Shown: piece by piece, positions 44,534 to 52,959 of the stretch
How the letters are laid out: each line of letters starts with the position of its first letter
Numbering within the stretch: position 1 is the first letter of the stretch
DNA from: Actinomycetota bacterium
Lineage (GTDB): Bacteria; Actinomycetota; Actinomycetes; Streptosporangiales; Streptosporangiaceae
NCBI GenBank assembly: GCA_003168255.1
Contig: PMSU01000055.1
Span: 21,185-85,184, forward strand
Direction of reading: 5' to 3'
Length of the DNA stretch: 64,000 nucleotides
The notes under the pieces: model-generated
What the model was told of the DNA's origin: nothing
The model's input: the letters and a program-made list of their open reading frames with translations, nothing else
Database searches by the model: none
Program-made: the position numbers and the translations under genes

Positions 44534-46725
44534 TGACCGTGCCAGCCAACACCGGGCCAGCAAGCGCCGGGCCAGCAAGCACCGCGCCAGCAGGCAGGGC
44601 GCCAGCAGGCAGGGCGCCGATCCGCAAACTGCTGATCGCCAACCGGGGCGAGATCGCCGCCCGGGTGATGCGAACCGCGCACCGGCTGGGAATCTCGACA
44701 GTCGCGGTCTTCTCCGATCCGGACTCCGCCGCGCCGTTCGTCGCTCTCGCCGACGAATCGGTGCGGCTGCCCGGCAGCTCGCCGGCCCAGACGTACCTGC
44801 GGGCGGACCGCATCCTGGCGGCGGCCGCAGCCACCGGTGCGGACGCCATCCACCCCGGGTACGGGTTCCTGTCGGAGAACGCCGGGTTCGCCCGCGACTG
44901 CGCCGAGGCCGGGATCGTCTTCGTCGGCCCGGGCCCCGAGGCGATCGCCGCCATGGGCTCCAAGCTCGAGGCGAAGGCGCTGATGGAGGCGGCCGGCGTG
45001 CCGGTGCTGCCGGGCGCGATCATCGACGACGACTCCGACCTCGGCGCGGACGGAGCCCGCGTCGGCTTCCCCCTGCTGGTGAAGGCCTCGTACGGCGGTG
45101 GCGGCCGCGGCATGCGGCTGGTCCGCGATCCCGGCGACCTGGCGGCCGCGGCGGCGGCCGCGAGCCGGGAGGCGGCGTCGGCGTTCGGCGACGGGACCGT
45201 GTTCCTCGAGCGGTTCGTGACCGACCCGCGGCACGTCGAGGTGCAGATCTTCGGCGACTCGCGCGGCACCGTGCTGCACCTGTTCGAGCGGGAGTGCTCT
45301 ATCCAGCGCCGCTACCAAAAGATCATCGAGGAATCGCCGTCGCCAGCGGTCGACGACGCGCTGCGGGCCGCGCTGGGGGAGGCCGCGGTCGCCGCCGGAA
45401 AGGTCATCGGGTACGTCGGCGCCGGCACCGTGGAGTTTGTCCTCGATGCGTCTGGCAGTTTCTACTTCCTCGAGGTCAACACCCGGCTACAGGTCGAGCA
45501 TCCGGTGACCGAGATGGTGACCGGGCTCGACCTGGTCGAGCTCCAGCTGCGAATAGCCGAGGGCGAGCCGCTGCCGCCCGAGGTCATCGATGCCCGCATC
45601 AGCGGGCACGCGATCGAGGCGCGGCTCTATGCCGAGGACGTGCCCGCCGGGTTCCTGCCCGCCACTGGCACGTTGCACCGGTTCGATTTCCCGTCGGGCC
45701 CAGGCGTGCGGGTAGACGCCGGGTACTGCGGCGGCTCGGTGGTGGGACCGCACTACGACGCGATGCTGGCCAAGGTGATCGCGCACGGCCGGACCCGGAC
45801 CGAGGCTGCCCGGCGGCTGGCCCGCGCGCTGGCCCGCGCACGGGTGCATGGCGTCACCACGAACCGGAGCCTGCTGCTCGGGATCCTCCGGGAGCCGGAG
45901 TTCCTGGCCGGCCGCACCGACACCGGCTATCTCACCCGGCACGATCCGGCGGCTCTGTCCGGCGCAGCCGGCACCGCGGCCGGCACCGCAGTCGGTGCCG
46001 CGGCCGCGACGGCTGCGATGCCTGCGACGGTGAGGCATGCGGCGGCGGCCGCGCTGGCCGGGCAGGCAGGTAACCGCCGCAGCGCCGGCGTCCTGCGGTC
46101 GCTGCCGTCGGGCTGGCGCAATGTGCCATCGGCGCCCAGCCGGGTGAGCTACGCGCTGGGCGATGAGAAGTACGAGGTGACGTACCGGCTGCGCGGCGCC
46201 GAGGTCGACCTCTCGGTCAACGGCGAGCCGATCGGCGCCCAGGTAGTCGTCCGCGCTGCGTCGCCGGACACGGTCGATCTCGAGGTTGACGGCCTGCGGC
46301 GGGTGTATTCCGTTGCCCGGGTTGCTGCGGCCGGCAGCACCGGCGGCGCCGATGTCTACGTGGACGGCCCGGACGGCTCGACATCGCTCACCGAATTGCC
46401 GCGGTTCGCCGACCCCAGCACGGCGGCGCACAGCGGCTCACTGCTCGCACCGATGCCTGGCGTGGTCATCCGCGTGCTCGCCGAGGCCGGCCTGGCCGTC
46501 AAGGCCGGCCAGCCGCTGATCGTGCTCGAGGCGATGAAGATGGAGCACGCGGTGGCCGCGCCATCCGACGGCATCGTGACCGAACTTCGGGCCACCGAAG
46601 GGGAGCAGGTCGACGCGGGCCAGCTGCTGGCCGTCGTAGCTGCCGCCGACGAGGCCGCCGACGAGGCCGCCGACGAGGCCGCCGCCGAGGCCGCCGCCGA
46701 GGCCACGGCCACGGCCCAGAACTGA
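44533..46725 (+). CDS. Biotin carboxylase / biotin carrier fusion (alpha) subunit of acyl-CoA carboxylase
   Basis: A 730-aa alpha subunit. The biotin carboxylase domain starts IRKLLIANRGEIAARVMRTA and has KASYGGGGRGMR, the ATP-grasp EVNTRLQVEHPVTEM and RIAEGEPLP. The biotinyl domain has Lys669 in VLEAMKMEHAV. Both ends carry low-complexity tracts: an Ala/Pro/Gly N-terminus and a C-terminal (ADEA)n run from GAGGCCGCC repeats. The start ATG shares one base with the upstream stop; GTG 44530 is the alternative. It forms the holoenzyme with the 42935 subunit. Confidence 0.94.
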   Translation: MTVPANTGPASAGPASTAPAGRAPAGRAPIRKLLIANRGEIAARVMRTAHRLGISTVAVFSDPDSAAPFVALADESVRLPGSSPAQTYLRADRILAAAAATGADAIHPGYGFLSENAGFARDCAEAGIVFVGPGPEAIAAMGSKLEAKALMEAAGVPVLPGAIIDDDSDLGADGARVGFPLLVKASYGGGGRGMRLVRDPGDLAAAAAAASREAASAFGDGTVFLERFVTDPRHVEVQIFGDSRGTVLHLFERECSIQRRYQKIIEESPSPAVDDALRAALGEAAVAAGKVIGYVGAGTVEFVLDASGSFYFLEVNTRLQVEHPVTEMVTGLDLVELQLRIAEGEPLPPEVIDARISGHAIEARLYAEDVPAGFLPATGTLHRFDFPSGPGVRVDAGYCGGSVVGPHYDAMLAKVIAHGRTRTEAARRLARALARARVHGVTTNRSLLLGILREPEFLAGRTDTGYLTRHDPAALSGAAGTAAGTAVGAAAATAAMPATVRHAAAAALAGQAGNRRSAGVLRSLPSGWRNVPSAPSRVSYALGDEKYEVTYRLRGAEVDLSVNGEPIGAQVVVRAASPDTVDLEVDGLRRVYSVARVAAAGSTGGADVYVDGPDGSTSLTELPRFADPSTAAHSGSLLAPMPGVVIRVLAEAGLAVKAGQPLIVLEAMKMEHAVAAPSDGIVTELRATEGEQVDAGQLLAVVAAADEAADEAADEAAAEAAAEATATAQN

Positions 46726-46738
46726 CCGGAGGCCTTTG

Positions 46739-47557
46739 ATGCCAGCGGACATGAACGCGCTCGCCGACGACCTGGCAGCGGAGACGGCAATCGTGCGGGA
46801 GCTTGTCGCCGGCCTGGACGAGCAGGCCTGGCGCCAGGCCACCCCGGCCCCGGGCTGGAGCATCGCCGACCAGATCAGCCACCTGGCGCACTTCGACGAC
46901 GTGGCGGTGCAGTCGGCCGTCCGACCCAGGGAATTCAGCGCCGAGCTGGCCAGCGCTGCGCAGAGCGGCGGCATCGATCCTGACGCCATAGCCGCGCGGT
47001 ACCGGGCAATGCAGCCGGCGACCCTGCTCGACTGGTTCGACAACGCCAGGGCACGGCTGCTGGACACATTCCGGTCACTCCACCCGTCGGTGCGGGTGCC
47101 ATGGTTTGGCATGCATATGAGCGCCGCCTCGTCGCTGACCGCCCGTCTGATGGAGACCTGGGCGCACGGGCAGGACATCGCCGACGCACTCGGCATCCGC
47201 CGGGAACCGACGGACAGGCTGCGGCACGTGGCGCACATCGGCGTCGCGGCGCGGCCGTTCAGCTTCGCCGCGCACGGCCAGCCGCTGCCGCAGGAGCCGG
47301 TAAGGGTCGAGCTCATCTCGCCAGGCAGGGACGTGTGGATGTGGGGGCCGCCCGGCGCCGCCGACCGGGTGACCGGCAGCGCGCTCGACTTCTGCCTGGC
47401 CGTCACCCAGCGGCGCCATCTCGATGACACCTCGCTGCTGATCTCCGGCCCGATCGCGACCGGATGGATGTCGATCGCGCAGGCGTTCGCGGGCCCGCCG
47501 GGACCTGGCAGGCAGCCCGGCCAGTTCCGGCCCGGCCAGGACCTGGCCGGGAGGTGA
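46739..47557 (+). CDS. TIGR03084 / maleylpyruvate isomerase-like metal-binding protein
   Basis: A 272-aa DinB-like four-helix bundle protein. WSIADQISHLAHFDD and METWAHGQDIADALG carry the conserved His residues that bind a divalent metal in this family. ATG 46739 follows GGAGG. The gene lies 13 bp after the carboxylase and 5 bp before AtuA, a grouping commonly seen in actinobacteria with terpenoid-type acyl-CoA genes. Thiol-dependent isomerase chemistry is possible but unproven. Confidence 0.87.
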   Translation: MPADMNALADDLAAETAIVRELVAGLDEQAWRQATPAPGWSIADQISHLAHFDDVAVQSAVRPREFSAELASAAQSGGIDPDAIAARYRAMQPATLLDWFDNARARLLDTFRSLHPSVRVPWFGMHMSAASSLTARLMETWAHGQDIADALGIRREPTDRLRHVAHIGVAARPFSFAAHGQPLPQEPVRVELISPGRDVWMWGPPGAADRVTGSALDFCLAVTQRRHLDDTSLLISGPIATGWMSIAQAFAGPPGPGRQPGQFRPGQDLAGR

Positions 47558-47562
47558 CGCAG

Positions 47563-49344
47563 GTGACCGGACGCCCCGCCGTGCGCATCGCCAACTGCTC
47601 CGGCTTCTACGGTGACCGGATGGCGGCGGCCAGGGAGATGCTCGCCGGGCCGATCGACGTGCTCACCGGCGACTACCTGGCCGAGCTCACCATGCTGATC
47701 CTCTGGAAGGCGCGGCTCAAAGACCCGCAGCTGGGCTACGCGAGGACGTTCCTGCGCCAGATGGAAGACGTCCTCGGCACCTGCCTGGAGCGCGGCGTGA
47801 AGATCGTGGCCAACGCCGGCGGCCTCAACCCGGCCGGGCTGGCGGCGAAGCTGGACGAGCTGGCCGGACGCCTCGGCCTGGAAGCGCGCATTGCCTACAT
47901 CACCGGCGACGACCTCGTCGATCGGCTTCCCGATATGCAGGAACGAGGCATCGAGCTGGCGAATCTCGACACCGGCGTTCCGCTGGCCAAGGCCGGGCTC
48001 CCGGTAGTGACCGCCAACGCCTACCTGGGCGGCTGGGGCATCGCCGCGGCGCTGGACGTCGGCGCGGACATCGTGGTCTGCCCCCGGGTAACCGACGCGA
48101 GCCTCGCGGTCGGGCCGGCCGCCTGGTGGCACGGCTGGCGCCGCGACGACTGGGACGAGCTGGCCGGAGCCGTGCTGGCCGGCCACGTGATCGAGTGCGG
48201 GCCGCAGGCGACCGGCGGCAACTACAGCTTCCTGGACGAGATCACCGATCGCAGGTATCCCGGCTTCCCGATCGCGGAGATAGCCGCGGACGGCAGCTCG
48301 GTCATCACCAAGCACGACGGCACCGGGGGACTGGTCTCGGTCGGCACGGTCACCGCCCAGCTGCTCTACGAGATCGCCGAGCCGGCCTACCTCAACCCCG
48401 ACGTCATCACGCACTTCGACACCGTCCGCGTGCGGCAGGCCGGCCCAGACCGGGTGACACTGACCGGGACGAAGGGCTCGCCGCCGCCCGGCACCGTCAA
48501 GGTCGCGCTGAACATGCTCGGCGGCTACCGGAACACGATGACCATGGTGATCACCGGCCTGGACATTGAGGAGAAAGCGGATCACGCCCGTCAGCTACTC
48601 TTCGACCGGCTCGACGGCCCGGACGCCTTCGAGGAGGCGGACGTCAGGCTGCTGCGGTTCGACCGGCCGGACGCGCCGACGAACACCGAAGCCACCGCGC
48701 ACCTGCGCATCACGGTCAAGAGCCAGGACGAACGCGCGGTCGGCCGGGCATTCTCCGACGCGACCCTGGAGCTCGCGCTCGGCGGGTACGCCGGATTTCA
48801 CCTGACCACGCCGCCGACCGGGGCGAGCGCGTTCGGCATCTACTGGCCGGCTCTCGTGCCGTCGGCCGAGGTGACGCACACCGTGCACCTGCCGGACGGG
48901 ACGGCGCAGGACATCCCGCACACCGCGGGTCAGGACCACAAGACCGCACCACCGGCGGCTGACCAAGCGGCGGGGGAGGCGTTCGGCCCCGATCGCGTCG
49001 CCGTGCCGCTGGGCCGCCTGTGCGGCGCCCGCTCCGGTGACAAGGGCGGAAACGCCAACGTCGGGTTCTGGACCCGCGACGAGCGCGCCTACGCATGGCT
49101 GCGCGACGAGCTGACCGTGCAGCGGTTCAAGGAACTGCTCACCGAGGCGGCCGACCTCGAGGTACGCAGATATGAGTTGCCGAACGTCCAGGCGCTGAAC
49201 TTCGTGGTCATCGGCTTGATAGCGCCCGGGGTCGCCGCGACCACCCGGCCGGACGCGCAGGCCAAGGGACTCGGCGAATACCTGCGCTCCCGCGTCGTCG
49301 CAGTCCCGGCCGAGCTGCTCAACCCCCGGGCATCAGACTCCTAG
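47563..49344 (+). CDS. atuA: AtuA family protein (acyclic terpene utilization)
   Basis: A 593-aa protein with two recognisable parts. Residues 1-~440 are the DUF1446/AtuA core (RIANCSGFYGDRMAAAREML, VLTGDYLAELTMLIL, KIVANAGGLNPAG, PRVTDASLAVGPAAW). The C-terminal ~100 residues form the AtuA-C domain (LCGARSGDKGGNANVGFW, ERFKELL-like). AtuA is required for citronellol/geraniol growth in Pseudomonas; its biochemical role is not settled. GTG 47563 has GGGAGGTGA upstream. It completes the carboxylase operon. Confidence 0.93.
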   Translation: MTGRPAVRIANCSGFYGDRMAAAREMLAGPIDVLTGDYLAELTMLILWKARLKDPQLGYARTFLRQMEDVLGTCLERGVKIVANAGGLNPAGLAAKLDELAGRLGLEARIAYITGDDLVDRLPDMQERGIELANLDTGVPLAKAGLPVVTANAYLGGWGIAAALDVGADIVVCPRVTDASLAVGPAAWWHGWRRDDWDELAGAVLAGHVIECGPQATGGNYSFLDEITDRRYPGFPIAEIAADGSSVITKHDGTGGLVSVGTVTAQLLYEIAEPAYLNPDVITHFDTVRVRQAGPDRVTLTGTKGSPPPGTVKVALNMLGGYRNTMTMVITGLDIEEKADHARQLLFDRLDGPDAFEEADVRLLRFDRPDAPTNTEATAHLRITVKSQDERAVGRAFSDATLELALGGYAGFHLTTPPTGASAFGIYWPALVPSAEVTHTVHLPDGTAQDIPHTAGQDHKTAPPAADQAAGEAFGPDRVAVPLGRLCGARSGDKGGNANVGFWTRDERAYAWLRDELTVQRFKELLTEAADLEVRRYELPNVQALNFVVIGLIAPGVAATTRPDAQAKGLGEYLRSRVVAVPAELLNPRASDS

Positions 49345-49454
49345 ATCGTCCGGTATCCAGGCAGGGTTCGCCTGCATACCGGGTCAGGTCGCTGGCGGTC
49401 AGCACGCCCTGGTGGTCCAGCCGCCGGTCGTGCATGGCCCAGAAGCTGCCCTGC

Positions 49455-49815
49455 CGCTCCGCCCGCCGGGGCCGGGGGGCCGCGCGCTGGTGAGCGCGAG
49501 GACGTAAGCCGGCGCGTGACCGTGTGCGGCGGTTCTCGCGCGCCGCCGTCTGGAGTCCTCGAACAGCCGGCGCCCGCACCGGCACCGGGCAACGCGGCCC
49601 GGAGGCGCCTCCTTCCGCATCGTTTCCAAGATCGATGTGGTGTAGCCCACCACCGGTGGTGGGCTCCGCCACATCGATCTTCGGCGGCGCTATGGAAGAC
49701 GCGGCTCACGGGGTCGGTGGTGCTGGTGTGACGGGAGTAATCCGGCCGACAGGGTCCGCGGGCACTGCAAGATCGTCCGCGATCAGGAAACGACAGTTTA
49801 TTTCACGACGTGCTT
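49455..49815 (-). mobile_element. Palindrome-bearing repeat element, large copy B (inverted relative to copy A)
   Basis: Read on the minus strand this ~360-bp segment aligns along its length with 35004-35390: CACGTCGTG at the left end, then TGTCGTTTCCTGATC, GCGGGCC..GTGCCG blocks and GGCTTACGTCC near the right end. It has only one copy of the terminal ~42-bp unit. It lies in the gap after atuA. The 49345-49454 stretch contains only a short inverted repeat (CCGGTAT..ATACCGG at ~49350-49384) and no gene I can support. Confidence 0.75.
49629..49680. repeat. Central palindrome of element copy B
   Basis: The cleanest copy: outer arms AGATCGATGTGG / CCACATCGATCT (12 bp, perfect) and inner arms GCCCACCACC / GGTGGTGGGC (10 bp, perfect) around CCGG, separated by 4-nt internal loops on each side. 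Confidence 0.95.
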
Positions 49816-50083
49816 ACTGCCGACCCATCAACGACTCAGGACGCTGGCTCAGCGCATGCTTTGGTCAACAGCGCGTCACTGTACAAACGAATTCCTGACA
49901 GTCCCAGCCTGCACCTCGCCAGAAAGTCTGCGGCTCCGCCGGTAAGTCCGCCGGTAAGTCTGCCGGCAAGTCCGCCTGGCTTCCGGCCCACAGGAATAGT
50001 TATGGTCTTTCAAGAGTCAAAAAATTCGATGACGCTGTGCTAACGACCTGCGGAGCATTGGCCTAGTGACAGGAGGAACAAAG
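49816..50083 (+). other. Gene-free region upstream of secreted protein
   Basis: No gene seen. A 12-bp imperfect tandem repeat (TCCGCCGGTAAG-type) covers ~49928-49980. The segment 49998-50045 is AT-rich (AAGAGTCAAAAAATTCGATG) and probably contains the promoter of the gene at 50084. Confidence 0.4.
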
Positions 50084-50773
50084 ATGAGAAGAAATATGAG
50101 ACGAGCGAGCCGGGGCAGCTCGGTCATCGCCACGGTGGCCTCAGCTACTCCTTCCAGCCATTTCCGCCCGGTGCCTTTGCGCATCCGGTACGTGGCACTA
50201 ATTGCCGCTGCGGCAACCGTAGTCGGCTGCGTGGGCATGGCGCCGGCGTCCGCGTCCGCGCAGACAGCTGCGACACCGGCAATGGCCTCCGCGCTGGTGA
50301 AGACGGGCGCGGTGGTTAGACCATTGGACTCGGGCGAGACGGCGGTCTGCCTTAGCAACGACAATGCATACTGCGCGACCATCAACCCTCAGGATGCCGA
50401 GGTAATCCTGACGGGGGTCGGCGTGATCCTTAACGCGATATCTATCTGGCTACAAATTAGGGCAGGTATATATAAAGGCAAGCATGGAAAGTATCAGGAG
50501 CTAGAGCTTTCGGACAATCAGAACGGCCTGTGCCTCGCGGACACCTTCGGGTACGCTTATCTGGCTTCCTGCGGTGCTAACGGGACGATATGGCTCGTGG
50601 TCCCGCACAACGACGGGGCTTACCTTGAGAGCAGGTACGCGCTTGACAATGGTCAAACCGAAGTCCTCACGGCAGATCCTGTCGCAGACGGTGCGCGCCT
50701 GTATATCTACGATCCTGAGCAGTCTGGATCGCCCTACTGGCAGACCTGGACCGGCTATCCGAGCTTTCCCTGA
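50084..50773 (+). CDS. Secreted protein of unknown function, 229 aa
   Basis: ATG 50084 follows AGGAGG by 7 nt. A long basic N-region precedes a hydrophobic core (YVALIAAAATVVGCVGMAPA) and an ASA-Q cleavage site, so it is an exported protein with an extended signal peptide; a later Met could shorten it. The mature domain has ILTGVGVILNAISIWLQIRA, then NGLCLADTFGYAYLASCGAN and a Trp-rich end (YWQTWTGYP), reminiscent of ricin-type lectin-like folds but not convincingly so. GC is lower than in neighbours, which might indicate transfer. Confidence 0.65.
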   Translation: MRRNMRRASRGSSVIATVASATPSSHFRPVPLRIRYVALIAAAATVVGCVGMAPASASAQTAATPAMASALVKTGAVVRPLDSGETAVCLSNDNAYCATINPQDAEVILTGVGVILNAISIWLQIRAGIYKGKHGKYQELELSDNQNGLCLADTFGYAYLASCGANGTIWLVVPHNDGAYLESRYALDNGQTEVLTADPVADGARLYIYDPEQSGSPYWQTWTGYPSFP

Positions 50774-50917
50774 TGGCCTGATGGCTGTCGCGATAGGACG
50801 GTAACGTCCTGACGTCGCGAACAGGGTTCCCGGAGCCCATCTTGCGTACCTGGTCAGCACACACCCGCAGCCCAGGCCCAGGCGGCCGGTCGCGCCCGGC
50901 AGTCTTTCTGGGATTGA

Positions 50918-51526
50918 TCAGGCTTGGAGTCCTCGGATGAGGGTGTCGAGCGTGGCGACGTAGCGCCGTTTGTAGTCCACGGCTGGTCCGTGCCGGCTCA
51001 GCTCGAAGCTGACCAGCCCGTGCGCGGAGGCCCACAACATGTAGGCCGCGGCCCGCGGCGTGCTGGTCAGCTCGCACACTGTGCTCCAGGCGGTGACGGC
51101 TGCGACGAACTGGTCGTATGCGTCGCGGGCGAACTGCCGCGCGTGCGTGTCGGGCACGAACTGCGAGCTGCCGTTGCCGAACATGACCTGGTAATAGGCG
51201 GGAAACGCCAGGGCGACGTCGCGATAGTTCAGGTACCTCGTGCGCACCTGGTGCTCCGGGTCGGCAGCGTCAGGAACCTCCGCCTGGGCGCGCGCCAGCC
51301 GCTCGAACCCGGTGATGTACATGGCATTGAGCAGGCCCTGCTTACCGCCGAAGTAGTGGTAGACGACCATCGTGGAGCAGCCCGCGGCGGCCGCGACCTT
51401 GCGCACGGTAAGGCCTTCGGCGCCGTCCCTGGCGAGCAGCTGCGCTGCCGCCTCGATCACGGCCACCCGCATCGACGGCGCGGACGAGCTTGACTCGGCC
51501 GTGCCAGTCACGCGTGCATCTCCCAC
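50918..51526 (-). CDS. TetR family regulator (WHG-domain type)
   Basis: A 202-aa repressor. HTH GLTVRKVAAAAGCSTMVVYH, then YFGGKQGLLNAMYITGFERL. The C-terminal domain AFPAYYQVMFGNGSSQFVPD with WASAHGLVSFEL is the TetR_C_13/WHG type. It is divergent from the hydrolase-led gene group, 362 bp away. The palindrome ATAACG-CT-CGTTAT at the hydrolase start is a fitting operator. Confidence 0.9.
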   Translation of the reverse strand: MGDARVTGTAESSSSAPSMRVAVIEAAAQLLARDGAEGLTVRKVAAAAGCSTMVVYHYFGGKQGLLNAMYITGFERLARAQAEVPDAADPEHQVRTRYLNYRDVALAFPAYYQVMFGNGSSQFVPDTHARQFARDAYDQFVAAVTAWSTVCELTSTPRAAAYMLWASAHGLVSFELSRHGPAVDYKRRYVATLDTLIRGLQA

Positions 51527-51562
51527 GCCGACACCCTATGAGTGGCCGTCATCCTCCGCCGC

Positions 51563-51601
51563 CGGACGGGGCCGGGCGAGGCCGGACGGGGCCGGGCCGG
51601 G
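51563..51601. repeat. 20-bp direct repeat, two copies
   Basis: GGACGGGGCCGGGCGAGGCC is followed directly by GGACGGGGCCGGGCCGGG, just upstream of the TetR gene. It is non-coding. Confidence 0.7.
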
Positions 51602-51662
51602 AGGGATGCGTGAGGCAGACGGGGCAGGTAGTGACTGCCGGGCGCACATGGCGGACGCGTAG

Positions 51663-51728
51663 TGGCCAGGGCCAGGCATGAATGTGGCGCTGCCTACCAC
51701 CCATGGGGGGCTCTGCCGCATTCATCCC
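51663..51728 (+). repeat. Short copy of the dispersed palindromic repeat (ATGAATG subtype)
   Basis: GGCCAGGGCCAGGCATGAAT runs into the palindromic core CTACCACCCATGGGGGGC and ends GCCGCATTCAT. It is nearly identical to the reverse complement of 3668-3730. The rest of the 51527-51851 gap holds only this, the 20-bp repeat and no gene. Confidence 0.87.
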
Positions 51729-51851
51729 CCGGGCCGGGGCTCATGCTCCGGGCCGGGGCGCGGCTCGGCTGGAGTGAGCCCGTCTGCCGCCGCAAGCGAC
51801 TGGGGAGGTGAGCTTGGCGCGCAGTTCGGGGATCGTCGGGATCTGCTTGGC

Positions 51852-51890
51852 TTGACAGCCGCTTTCCGCGAGAGCTATAACGCTCGTTAT
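51852..51890 (+). promoter_or_regulatory. Leaderless promoter with TetR-type operator overlapping the start codon
   Basis: TTGACA (51852-51857), an 18-bp spacer, then TATAAC (51876-51881), 7 nt before ATG 51889. The perfect 14-bp palindrome ATAACGCTCGTTAT (51877-51890) covers the -10 and the first two bases of the start codon. The divergent TetR at 50918 is the natural candidate repressor. Confidence 0.65.
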
Positions 51891-52959
51891 GCAGCTTCGA
51901 AGGTTGGGACGGCGCGGGGCCACGCACGAAAGGCCGGGCGCTGCCCGGCGGCGGTTGCTCAGGGTCGGCGCCGTCGGTGTTCTGGTCGCGGGCGTCATCG
52001 GGGGCGGCGGGCCGGCTTTCGCGGACGGGTCGCAGGGCACGTGCAGCAACGTGTTCATTCCGGTCAACATCGGCCTGATCGGCAGCGCGTCCATCTACGG
52101 CGAGTACTGCACCGCCGCCGGCGGCGCGGAGCGCCCGCTCCAGATTCTCGTTCCCGGAATCACGTACACACACGTCTACTTCGACATGCCTGGCTTCGGC
52201 GGCCGCTACTCCTACGTCAAGTTCATGAACGCGCGCGGCTATGACACCCTCGCGATCGACCGGCTTGGCATGGGGCAGAGCACCCGGCCGCTGATCGCCG
52301 CGACGGTCAATGCCTATTCCAACGCCGAGGCTCTGCATCAGGTCGTCCAGTACGTGCGCGCGGGCAACCTGGCGCGCAGCTACGACTCGGTGGTGCTGAC
52401 GGGCCACTCGTACGGGACGTTCGTGTCGGATCTCGAGTCCGCGACATACCACGATGTCGACGGCATCATCGGCACCGGCTGGCTACAGGAGCCCACCGCG
52501 GTAGGCCTCGCCGGGGTACTGAGCATTCTGACGCCCGCCGACCTTTATCCCAAGTTCGCCGGGGTAATCGACCCGACCTACGTTACGACGACACCCGGCG
52601 ATCGCGGCTTCTTCTACGCGCCCGGCGACACCGACCCCGCGGTCGTCGCGGCCGACGAGCAGACGAAGGACACGGCATCCCTCGCGGAGGTCACGTACCT
52701 CATTCCGGAGAACCTCGGCGGGCTGACCGAGCGCATCGGCGTGCCCACGCTTCGGGTCGTCGGCTCGCGGGACCGGATCATGTGCCTGGCCGACTCATGC
52801 AGCCCCGCGAACCTCGCCAAGACCCTTCCGCCGCTGTTCCCGTCCGGCGTCGACATCTACGTGCAGGAGGGCGCTGGCCACGACGTAGCGCTCGAGGAGA
52901 ACAACACCGGCGGGTTCGACGCGATGCTGTCCTGGCTGAAGTCTGGCTTCCCGCAGTGA
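51889..52959 (+). CDS. Secreted alpha/beta-hydrolase
   Basis: A 356-aa exported hydrolase. A basic, Arg-rich N-terminus (twin-arginine-like RRR) precedes GAVGVLVAGVIGGGGPAFA and a cleavage site after FADG. The catalytic triad is Ser in TGHSYGTF (nucleophile elbow), an Asp near SRDRIMC and His in EGAGHDVAL. Four extracellular Cys suggest two disulfides (CSNV/EYCTAA, CLADSC). It overlaps the following SDR gene by GTGA, so it heads that operon. Esterase or lipase activity is likely; the substrate is unknown. Confidence 0.9.
   Translation: MQLRRLGRRGATHERPGAARRRLLRVGAVGVLVAGVIGGGGPAFADGSQGTCSNVFIPVNIGLIGSASIYGEYCTAAGGAERPLQILVPGITYTHVYFDMPGFGGRYSYVKFMNARGYDTLAIDRLGMGQSTRPLIAATVNAYSNAEALHQVVQYVRAGNLARSYDSVVLTGHSYGTFVSDLESATYHDVDGIIGTGWLQEPTAVGLAGVLSILTPADLYPKFAGVIDPTYVTTTPGDRGFFYAPGDTDPAVVAADEQTKDTASLAEVTYLIPENLGGLTERIGVPTLRVVGSRDRIMCLADSCSPANLAKTLPPLFPSGVDIYVQEGAGHDVALEENNTGGFDAMLSWLKSGFPQ

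Noticed and set aside
46438..48585. 715-codon minus-strand frame opposite the TIGR03084 and AtuA genes
   Set aside because: Antisense to two confident genes and compositionally a shadow.
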